A stretch of 64,000 bases of DNA from assembly GCA_949987705.1 (NCBI GenBank), contig OX465281.1, positions 237,977,143 to 238,041,142 on the forward strand, written 5' to 3'. Of the stretch, positions 54,940-64,000 are shown piece after piece. A program made the translations under genes and the position numbers. The first letter of the stretch is position 1. The number at the start of each line of letters is the position of its first letter. Source of the stretch: Thereva unica. Taxonomy: Eukaryota; Arthropoda; Insecta; Diptera; Therevidae. The notes below the pieces were generated by a model. The model had not been told where the DNA came from. It was given only the letters and a program-made list of their open reading frames with translations, and ran no database searches.

Positions 54940-55625
54940 TTTTTTTATGTAATAGTCTAATCTTAGATGTCACCCTTTGTACTACTAGTCCGTCAAGTAG
55001 TAAGCTTAGTTCGAAGGATAGAGAGAACGATAGGACAGATTAGGAGGAGTCTGGTGAGTGTTGGAGGAGATGGTGGTGAGTCTCGCGTTTGAACTCTTTG
55101 ATGACGAATTAGTTCGGAAATACTGACTGTGGTAGGTTGTTCCACAGTCGAGTTGTTTTTGTTATAAACAAACTTCTAAACCGGAGTGGGCGCGAAGATA
55201 AGGGCAGTAAACTATAAGGTTGAGCCGAGCCGAGTGGCTTAGTCAGTCAATTGAAGAGCAGATGGCACTATCCCTGAAAAGTTTGAGAGCGTGGCTTTGC
55301 ACCTTGTCCAGCCAAGCGAAGGCGATTCTCGGGGTTCCAGCCCAGATATACGAGTTGTATTCGAGGCGGGGCGAATGTATAACCTGTTGCGAATGTAGCC
55401 CTGGCCCACGGCTGAAGGAGAAATTTGCACCTTTTAAGGAATCGAAGGCACTATGATGCTTGTTAAGCTATTTGGAATATGTGGTTATTCCAGCGCAGAT
55501 CTTCGACAAATTTATGCCTAGGATATTTGGGGACGGTTCCGCCGTTAGGATCTTATTGCCCACTTGAAATATAAGGGCGGTCGGTGCAAGTTTTATTAGA
55601 GATGAGACAGTACTTCGTTTTTAAC
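54940..55625 (-). pseudogene. LINE-A 3' part
   Basis: Minus strand: decayed LINE-A RT tail (LRWNNHIFQIA, then EYNSYIWAGTPRIAFAWLDK with a gap, then LDCGTT) followed by the tail GACGGACTAGTAGTACAAAG, then ATTACAT and a short A-run at 54940-54950. Frames broken many times. Confidence 0.65.
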
Positions 55626-55639
55626 TACCATTCTAGAGC

Positions 55640-57730
55640 TCCGTGGTACGAATTATCTTCGTGGCAGGCTCCTTCGCTTTTTCATTTCTTCAGTCCATTT
55701 TTCTCCTCTCTTGCCTTCCCTCTCTACAGAAAATTGCCTTCCCTCTCTACAGAAAATTCAACAACCTTTTTCTCCAAAAAATACGTAGTAAACCCTTACT
55801 GTTTTTTTCCAAAATTAAAAAACTTGGAATAACTTGGAATGGACTCTTAAATATATAAGCAATGTTAACATTGGCATTATTTGGTTCATTTTTGACACTT
55901 TTTGACAATTTTTTCATAAGCTTATGTTTAAAAGTATAAAGTAAAATAAATTAAATAAATTAAATACAAAGTCTACGCAAAATCCAAATCAAACGAACTT
56001 ACTTTCTTTAGTCGAATTTAATAAGAAGAAATGACGATTTAGAAGTTAAGAGGGATATCTTTGTATTCATCAAAATTCACCAAATGTGAAAAAATAAACA
56101 TTAACGGCAACCTAACTCCCATCATTTCCATTACACTTCATCTTTGTCACCCTCAATTTATTTGATTGCAATTTAAGTAAAATTGTTGGGGGAGTTCGCG
56201 CCCCCGCATAAGTCGTTTTGCTGGTCTAATTTGACTCCAATTCGCCCTTGTCACATCGGGAAACCCGGAAAACCCAGGGAATTCACCAAATGACCTTCGG
56301 GGGTCACATTCACAGTAGCAGTATTGGGCAATGTTTCACGCAATCAATTGCAGCCCCTAGCGAAAATCTTTCTTAGTGAAAGCACATTTCCCCCTCTCTC
56401 TTTCCCGCCCTCTTAGGGAAATCACAACCCAAGGGAAGTCCAATTTTCTTTGATACAAGCTTCTCAAGGGGTTTTGTGATTATTTTTGTCTTTCGTTTTT
56501 CCAGTCCCCTTTACGCAATTAGAAGCCCTGGGACAAAAAAAAAACCTCAATTTAGGGGGAAATTTAGGTAAGTTAATAAAGGTGCGACACGTGGGCATTG
56601 GTGCACGTGGCAAAATGATAAAGAAGAAATAGAAGAAAGAACGACCTGTGAAATCGGTTGAATTGTTTAAAAGAAATTAGTTTGCGATTGATTTTCTTTC
56701 GTGTCCATATTGGATGGAACCGATTTTATTTAATTATATGACGACTTTCTGGGGGGAGAAATTAATTGATGGGTCAGTGAACTTTTCAGAGAATTATGTA
56801 GATGGTAGATAATGAACTGTGGTTAAACAGAAATTCTATTAAACAAGGTTAGTCATAGCAGCTGTTGCTTTAGTAAATATTTTCATGAAATAGATCTTAA
56901 TGATATAAAATATCAAATAAATTGGTGAGAATTTGAAGCAACAGGACACTAAAGAAGTCGCTGTTGAATGACTTTAATGTAGAACTAAACAATATTCTGT
57001 TTGTATGTTAACCCTTCTGTTACTACCTGGATACTCCATTATACACTTGGCTTCGAAATAGAACAAATTTATTGATGAGCATCAATTTTTCTATCTGATC
57101 AAATCCCCATTTAAAAAATAATTGAAGTCGATTTCAGTATTATTTGAAGTATTTTATTTTTAAAAAAGTCTTTATATGTACATATATCAGCTTTCACATT
57201 GTTAGTACCCTACATGTAGAGTATTGTTTCTCAACCTGGGGATCAGGACCCAGAAGGGGGTCGCCAATAGACATAAGGGATTTTAATTAGCAATGTGTTT
57301 TAAATTATAATCAAGTTTTACATGCATAACCATGCACTAAAAACGGTATAAACGATTTTCGCGGTAAAAATCGATCCACGTGCCGTGACGACGACTTCAG
57401 TGCAGCATTGGGGGCATCAGTGCAAAGAAGATATCGGCACGATGTAATTGCATGGAAACAAATTGCCACACATTCGACACAGTGAAGCACCATATTCTGA
57501 GTACCCTTTAGACGCCTTCAAAAACCGACGTTGTTATCGATATTTTTGAATTTAGTCCGGATGTGAAACAAATGTTCTTTGAATTCAACGAAAAATTTCA
57601 ACACAAATTTAGGTAAAGTTTATTTGAAATATATTCAAGTAAGTTTCGGAATATAACAATATTTCGAATTTATGTATAAGGGTGTTTCTCACCAAAGTGG
57701 TAAAATCGCTGTCTTTGGCAAATATTACGT
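55640..57730. other. No recognisable feature
   Basis: AT-rich, with a direct repeat CTTCCCTCTCTACAGAAAAT (55715-55757) and no coding signature. Confidence 0.45.
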
Positions 57731-57734
57731 TAAC

Positions 57735-58616
57735 CAGGGGTCGAAACCGTAACCTTAACCGTAATCATTTAATAACAGGTTTATTTTTCGTAACCGTAAT
57801 CATAACTCTAATCGAAACGTTGGATTTTTCCTAACCGGAATCAATAACCGTAACCGATAACTCTGTAACCCTTATTAATCGGTTCTACGAATGGGTTACC
57901 GAGTTCCTAGAAAAGAGATAAAATAAAAGTAATAGACGAAATAACAAAAATAAAATAATAGACGAAAAGAGTAAAAAGTGTTGAAGTTGAACGAAAAGTT
58001 GAACGTGTAGAACTGGTCTAAAAGTTATAAATAACCGATATTCCGATCCATTGGGCACATCCAGCCCACTCAGCAGTCGAGTAGCGTCTAAGCTCTGAGC
58101 TCGTTGAATGGCTAGCTGAGCTAAGTAGCTTAGTGCCCTGCCAACGTCCTGGAATATTGGAACGCAGAAGAAATCAACCAACCCATCTTGTGTCAATTGG
58201 CTAGGGTTGTACTTGGTGTCCCGGCAACACAAGTCATTGTCGAACGATTGTTTTCTGGCTTAAAATTTACTGTCAGAAATCTTCGAGCGAAATTAGATAT
58301 TGCTCTGGTTGATTCGAGCGAATTATTTTTTCGGTTTAAAAGTTTACATTTTATAATTTATATTTTTAAAAGTGTCCAAAAATGTTCAAAAAATTTGATT
58401 TTTAATTAAATTTATTATAAAAATGAAACTGATTGTATTGTATATTGGTATTCCTCATGATAACCCTAGTGTAACAGGTTACGTAACCGGTTAGAAAAAA
58501 TTAATCATAAACATTAAAAAATAAATAATCGTAACCCTAATCATAACCCGAACGATTAAAAATTGTGTAACCGTAACAGTAATCGTAAGCTTTATTCGTT
58601 TCGGTTTCAACCCTTG
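57735..58616 (+). mobile_element. hAT element remnant with TAACCG-rich ends
   Basis: Ends CAGGGGTCGAAACCG and CGGTTTCAACCCTTG form TIRs matching 13 of 15. The flanks CGTTAAC and CGTTAAAC look like a decayed 7-8 bp target duplication. Both subterminal zones are arrays of (T)AACCGTAA/TAATCGTAACC units (57745-57870, 58485-58595). The interior keeps a transposase C-terminus. Total length 882 bp, so an internal deletion has removed the catalytic core. Confidence 0.8.
58130..58335 (+). pseudogene. hAT transposase dimerisation-domain fragment
   Basis: Reading VLEYWNAEEINQPILCQLAR, then VVLGVPATQVIVERLFSGLK, then TVRNLRAKLDIAL matches the hAT C-terminal domain (YW......P.L..LA...L.VPATS...ER.FS....I....R..L). 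The catalytic residues lie upstream and are absent. Confidence 0.85.
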
Positions 58617-59670
58617 CGTTAAACTATGGGGATAAATATTTAAATTTCTATAAATTCTAATTTATAACTATCTAAACTATAGTATACAATATAGAAAATA
58701 TCTCACTTAAAAACCTATATGGTTTCAATAACGTATAAACCAAAGTATTTTCTATTGAGTTCATTAATTGTACTAATATTCTAAAAACAATTAACTTTTA
58801 TAGCACAATTTAATCAATATGAAATGATATGCTATTAACTTCTAATATTAATTTATCTAAACAATTTTTTGATTAGTTTAATTTAACCTAAAGTTGGTCC
58901 CCGAATTCCATGAACAGTCCTTCTGTCAAAGTTTCGAGTTACGCACCAGGCCATCTACAGTAAAGACAAACTTGTTAATGGGCGTAACGAAACGTGAACG
59001 AGATGAAGTTAGCTCTGTTACCCCCAAAAGTAGCTACACCTCATTTTGTTTAGTGTTACACGAGTTAGCGGGGCACATGCGCTCATCGGTACGCAACATT
59101 CGACAGTCCCCTGGTAAGTATTATTTTTCTTTTTTAAAGTGTTCCAGTTATCTATATTGTGCATCGTTTTAAATAAGATGTCTTATATTGTTTCTATAAA
59201 AGTAATAATAAAGTAATAATAAAGGTATTTTACGGTACCGTAACAATTACATAAATTAAACAGTCCCCTGTCAACAGTCCCCCGCTACATATAGAAACAG
59301 GGGAATGTTTCATTTATTAGGGGACTGTCCTTATTGTACTTTTGCCTTTGTTTTAGGTCTATAACCATCTTTTAATCATCTCTCAAGAAAGAAGAAAGTG
59401 TCTAAGGAAGAAACAAAAGTTCACAAGTTTACTTGGAACTACACAGAGAACTTGGAACTTCCGACGAAGACTGTTTTATTTTTATATATATGCGTTATAA
59501 AGAATGTTTTTAAAGTATATATATACTACTAATAAATGCTTATTTCACTTATATATACTGTCCTCTGACATATGCAACAGTCCACTGTGTTGAATTTTTT
59601 AAATTTGCTCAATAATTCCTAAAATAAAACAAATATATTTGGGTCCCTTACTGTTTATTATCCACCAGAT
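58617..59670. other. Unassigned, with repeated ACAGTCCC motifs
   Basis: ACAGTCC(C) or its inverse occurs at about 58912, 59102, 59260, 59273, 59331 and 59577. No frame is recognised, and the open frame at 58894-59172 has no family signature. Confidence 0.4.
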
Positions 59671-59671
59671 A

Positions 59672-60154
59672 CCCGATTAAAAATAATTTCATGGTTAATT
59701 TCCTTACTAGCACGCACGCGCCCGCAGCTAGCACGCATAGCGAACAAACAGGCACGCCACAAAAGTACGTACTCTCCCGCCACAGGTACGCACGCTCCCG
59801 CCACAGGGATACACGCTCCCGCCACTGGCACGAAAATCTAAAAATTTGTTCGCTAGAGGGATGCACTCTCCCGCCACAGGTATCCACTCTCCCGCCACAC
59901 GCACGAAAATCTCAAAATGTGCCTGATGACGACTTTACATACATATATAATACTCTTCTCCATCTTTTTTAAGAGGCGTAGAATTTTTATTCTACGAAAA
60001 CATTTTTTTTTCTTTCATTTTAAATTTGAGTTTCGTGCGTACCAGCTGCATGCTAGCTGCGGGCTAGTGTTATTTTCACTCAGGCGTGCATGCTAGCTGC
60101 GGGCGCCGTGGCCAGCTGCGTGCTAGCTGCGGGCGAATTTCATTTTTAATCGGG
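59672..60154. mobile_element. 483-bp element with GC-rich tandem interior, TSD TA
   Basis: CCCGATTAAAAATAATTTC and ...AATTTCATTTTTAATCGGG are inverted ends with TA on both sides (59670-59671, 60155-60156). The left interior repeats ACGCTCCCGCCACAGG units, and the right repeats AGCTGC(A/G)TGCTAGCTGCGGGC. No protein. A related fragment lies at 34380-34545. Confidence 0.75.
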
Positions 60155-60467
60155 TAAATATCTATTTAATTGTATAGTTTTTCTTTCATATTCACGTAAA
60201 AAAGTTGCTGGGACAGATTTCTTGCAAAAATTTACCAGTTTACAGAGACTTCGGGTCTTCTCGTAGAATTTAATTTCGTGGTTCTTCTTCTTCTTCGATG
60301 GCTCTACAGCAGTGCTGGGCATTCCTATGCCCGCGGGCAAATGAGCTTTAAAGCTCTGAATATGTATACGAAGTCAAATGACTCGAATATGCACAAAAAA
60401 GCATATCAGCCTTAATTAAGACTTCATGCGAGTGGGAGCGTATTTTGAGCGACTTTGTGCTCATATA

Positions 60468-60911
60468 CTACGTTTATAAGCGGAGTTTCCCTCCGGATGG
60501 AAGTTTCGATCCGGAGTAAAACACCGCTTATAAACTGGGAGTGAAACTCCAGAACTTGGATTTTCGCTCCCGAAGAAAAAGCTGGAGTGAAACTTCGATC
60601 CCGGTTTATGTTGTGCTTATAAACGCTGACTTGGAGTGAGATTTTTTTCCAAGGGGGGAAAACTTAGTAAAGAAGAAGCTGGGTGTTTTATTTTGCTACA
60701 ATAGTTTTTTTCTTTATTTATTGATTTTTTAAATACATTAAATTAAACATTGGGTTTACAATTTGTCTTTGCTATGATTTTAAATTTGAGCTTGGAGCTG
60801 TCATTTCAAACCAGAAAGTATTTTGGATTTTCACTCCCATTGCTTATAAACGCATCGGAAGTTTTACTTTGGACTGAAGATCCGGGAGTGAAACTCCGCT
60901 TATAAACGTGG
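60468..60911. mobile_element. 444-bp MITE, TSD TA (family copy 2)
   Basis: Opposite orientation to the copy at 13384-13829, and similar throughout. Ends CTACGTTTATAAGCGGAG and CTCCGCTTATAAACGTGG, flanked by TA (60466-60467, 60912-60913). Confidence 0.9.
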
Positions 60912-61009
60912 TAATATACTGGATAACAGTGTGAAGCTTTAGAAAGCTTTTGATAGCTTTTACACAAATGCATTTCTTTAGCTGTGTAGGTTTGCCCGCC
61001 ACTGCTCTA

Positions 61010-61985
61010 CAGTCCAATTCGAGCCTTGGGCTCTTCTTCCTCCGGACGTCTCTCTGCCCTCCAGCTTGTCTCCAGTTTTTTGTGCTGAGCAGTTATGCTG
61101 CATCGGCCTCAACCCTGTCTTTCCACCTCGACTGTTGTTTGCCAACTGGTCTTCTTCCATCTGGTAGCAGGTACAGGGCTCCATGCCTACTTAGCTACTG
61201 TACGTAGATGGTTTTGTAAATTCTTATTATGGTTTTTCTGTGGATGTCTCTGGATTTTATAACTGGCAGTAGTGAGAAGTATGTTCTGTTTGCGGCGATT
61301 ATTCTTCGTTGTACGCCTATCGTTTCATCGTGGTCTTCGCTGACTGTGGACCCAAGGTAATTAAATTCGTTTACTCGTTCGAAGTTATATTCCCCCAGGT
61401 GGTGTTTTGATTTCGTCTTCTTCTTTCCACGCTTGATTGCATTAGAATCTTACTCTTGTCGGCATATATTTGCAGCCCTATATGCCTCCCTTTCTAATTC
61501 CGCGAATACATCTCTGAGGTATACCAGTGATCTGGCAAGGCAGTTTATGTCGTCGGCTTATCCTGCCAATTGTTTTGATTTTTTAAGCAGGGTTCCTTTC
61601 GCATCTATGTTTACTTTGCGAATTACTCCTTCTAGGCAGTGATTAAATAGCATGGGTGCCAGCCCACCGCTCTGCTTTTAGCTGCTTAGTGGAATCTAGC
61701 TTTAACAAGTAAGTGGTCCGATTCACAATTCGCACCTCTACAGCTTCTTACTTAGAGGATACTGGAAACTGCTCTTCTGTCTATGAGAATATGGTCTATT
61801 TGGTTGCAATATCTTTCGCTGGGAGATTTCCATGTGAATTTTTGAATATCCTTTCTTGGCAAATATATTGAGCTGACGACAATATTTTTGCTCATTGCAA
61901 AATCGATAACACGTTGTCCGTTATAGTTTGAGGTTTCGTGGATGATCGGTCTGTGCGGGTTTTCTCGTTGTCCTCTGTTTTAGAT
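61010..61985 (-). pseudogene. RTE-type LINE: endonuclease end fused to RT end
   Basis: Minus strand: NGQRVIDFAMSKNIVV, then KFTWKSPSERYCNQIDHILI, then RGANCESDHLLVKA is the C-terminal half of an RTE endonuclease (D..Q.DH.......SDH). It runs directly into RT sequence, SGGLAPMLFNHCLEGVI, then ADDINCLARS, where the tyrosine before ADD is replaced by a stop. It continues to FNYLGSTVSEDHDE and RIYKTIY. The intervening RT fingers are deleted. The tail at 61184-60978 is a basic frame without clear match. Confidence 0.8.
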
Positions 61986-62604
61986 AATTATACCTTTGAA
62001 ATTTTATTTATACAATCGAAAGCCATCTATAGGCTTCTCAGTGAGTGAAAAATAATTCAGCTTTCCTCTTGCGGATTTCACCTGTACGTAACTACAAGTG
62101 TTATCTGCTCCTATGTTAAAGCAAGAGTAGTTGGAAGTACTCACGAGTACGAAATAGTAGAAATTAGTAGAAAGGGAACGCAGCTAATAAAGTATAGCAG
62201 TTCCCCTATCATTGTAAAAGATTGTACTCAGAAGCGCATCCACTTTTCATTGACCTAAATGAACATTAGGTGGAATCTAAGTCTCGAATTTGCCAAGAGA
62301 ATGTCCTCAATAACAATACCACCTAGCTGAGCCAGTGAATACAACTCAACAATTACAATGGTGGAAGGAAGGGAAAAGATTAACTTCCTCCGACGGTCAG
62401 GATGTGCTCTGTTAACCTCCTTCCGTTCATAGTAAAATGGTTGAACTTATCAGACTGAAAAATCATCAATAAGCATTTTAGGTTTAATCCGCACAGAGCT
62501 ATAAAACTAGCACTCAAAATCTGTCAGTCAATTCGATCCTCACGCAACAAACGCTCTTTGAGAACCGGAACTATGCACAAAATTTACACCTTTTCAGTTC
62601 AATA

Positions 62605-62660
62605 GTAGTCGACAGTACAAAGGGACCTTCCCTAAGTCTCTAGTGTGTCACATAAAAAAA
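62605..62660 (+). repeat. SINE/LINE-A tail, heavily 5'-truncated
   Basis: AGTACAAAGGGACCTTCCCT, then AAGTCTCTAGTGTGTCACAT and ten A. Same tail as the SINE copies at 40050-40106 and 49110-49169. Confidence 0.7.
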
Positions 62661-62664
62661 AAAT

Positions 62665-64000
62665 AGAAACTCAGTATAATGTCATTTGCAAACTGAGCAA
62701 CATTATGGCCAATCAACAACAAGTGCATAAATTAATTTTTATTAACATTACATTCAATTAATCCAGCAAACAATTATTATCGGGCATAGGCAACATTAGG
62801 CAAATTTACAACGCTCGTTAACTTTACGGCTGGCATAGAGCAGAAAGCGATTCCATTTATCGGAATCCAACATCTCCAGGCCCAATTTATTTCGACCCTC
62901 CACGCACGAGTGTTCCGATTTATATCTTCCTGTGGGGTGGGGGTTGTTTCTTTGCCAGCGTTATTTATGGACGATTACTTCGCTTAAGGAATGCAAATTT
63001 CTTAGATTCCTGTACATAGCCAGCATAGATGTAATTTTAATAAATCGGCATCCATCTGTGGATAGCCAATATTTTAGCTCGAGGGGGTGGCACGAGGGTT
63101 GATTTTATTGCGTTTTTCATCGGTAATATTCGATAAAAGCCACGCGATTGCGGTTCAGGGAGCAAATTTCACTAATATTGAAATATATTTCCCACTCCCC
63201 ATACAGGCTCGAAGAATCCCCTTAAGGATTTGATGATATTGCAAAAGAGTCTCCCGTAAAAGGTAAGACATCGAACGCCATTAAGCAGGCAAAAGCCAGA
63301 TTACACGTGAGCCCTTAACGCCAAGGATGACTAGGTCCTTGTATTGTGAAGATTATTCCTTATTCCACGAAATTTGGGGGAAATTATTTTCATTATTTGC
63401 CACGAAAGTGGCTGTGTAATTGTCCCTTAAGTCGATGGCTTGCCGTGCGAGCATATTTCTCTGTTATTCATCCACGTACGGCCGCCCATCAATTTGGATT
63501 GATTCAACAGATAATGTTTGATTAGTGTCAATATACCTTTGAGCGGTAAACGGAAATGGCACTTCGACACGTATAGAAAATCATGATGTTGACCTTTTGT
63601 GCGGAATACTGTTTTATGAAGCAATTTTGATGAATATTAAAGCCATGAAGTGCTCCGTGGTTCGTGGTTATGTGGCATTAAAATAAACTATGAAGATTGT
63701 TATGATAGTCGCGAAATTAAATGGAAACAAATTGGTGAAATACGATTATATCGTGACGGCTGAAGGGATGTATATGCATATTTTCGTGTTTGAATTAATT
63801 TGATTGTAGTTATCGTTGTATGGCGCAGTTATAATATATAAATTATGTATTGTATTCATTTAGCAATGTTTATTTTTATTGGTTCCAAAAAACATGATAT
63901 ATTTTCCTATTTTTCCTATATTTCATCTATATAAATATAATTGGAGTGTCTGTCTGTAATTTCAAAATAATTATGTTTTTTTAAGTTTTTTTGGTTATTT
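62665..64000. other. No recognisable feature
   Basis: Unmatched mixed-composition sequence. The last 250 bases are strongly AT-rich. The one 65-residue minus-strand frame (63427-63624) has no signature. Confidence 0.45.

Noticed and set aside
58894..59172. 92-residue plus-strand gene
   Set aside because: No family motif; it lies among repeated ACAGTCCC motifs and is likely a chance frame.
1..64000. CRISPR array, operons or bacterial promoters
   Set aside because: No regularly spaced repeats with unique spacers. The coding content is eukaryotic mobile elements, and the tandem motifs seen belong to TIR elements.

Overview
The window looks like transposon-dense, non-genic DNA from an arthropod, most probably an insect. 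It is AT-rich, no operons are visible, and almost every recognisable coding piece is a mobile element: Jockey-, R1/I- and RTE-type non-LTR reverse transcriptases, a Ty3/Gypsy LTR element, and PIF/Harbinger, mariner and hAT transposase remnants. There is also a tRNA-derived SINE and many short elements with terminal inverted repeats (TIRs). I found no convincing host gene and cannot name the species from sequence alone.

The centre, about 10.56-23.35 kb, is a nested insertion. A degenerate RTE/CR1-like retrotransposon on the minus strand is interrupted by a DNA element at 12224-23302 with TIRs of about 580 bp. That element carries one minus-strand gene, a FEN/XPG-like PIN nuclease joined to a C-terminal cysteine-rich CXC domain, and no recognisable DDE transposase. 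The gene is split by a 7.8-kb Ty3/Gypsy element at 13834-21626 whose two 697-bp LTRs look identical. A 446-bp MITE then landed between the LTR element and its target-site duplication. Collapsing the 5-bp duplication TCCAT restores the nuclease reading frame across the retroelement, which confirms the order of events.

The LTR element is unusual. Five small open frames lie between the 5' LTR and gag: a basic protein whose start codon uses the last base of the LTR, an N-myristoylation-type protein with one membrane span, a coiled coil, and two more short membrane proteins, one without AUG. Gag and pol follow. The protease is reached by a probable -1 frameshift and is then broken by a small indel.

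Left part (1-10.5 kb): a non-LTR RT fragment, a Harbinger transposase remnant, an RNase H fragment fused to a mariner fragment that was split by a Harbinger-type element, and a 608-bp long-TIR element (6845-7452) whose ends resemble those of the nuclease element. Middle right (26-32 kb): a Jockey-type LINE broken by an insert whose two ends carry clusters of a 12-base motif, GAGCAAAAGCGG. From 32 to 64 kb there are many copies of one LINE family, called LINE-A here, and a tRNA-derived SINE that shares its 3' tail. There is also a second Jockey copy, RTE fragments, an hAT remnant with TAACCG-rich ends, and several MITEs with clear target duplications (9 bp, AAAT, TA). Long stretches between these hold nothing I can recognise.
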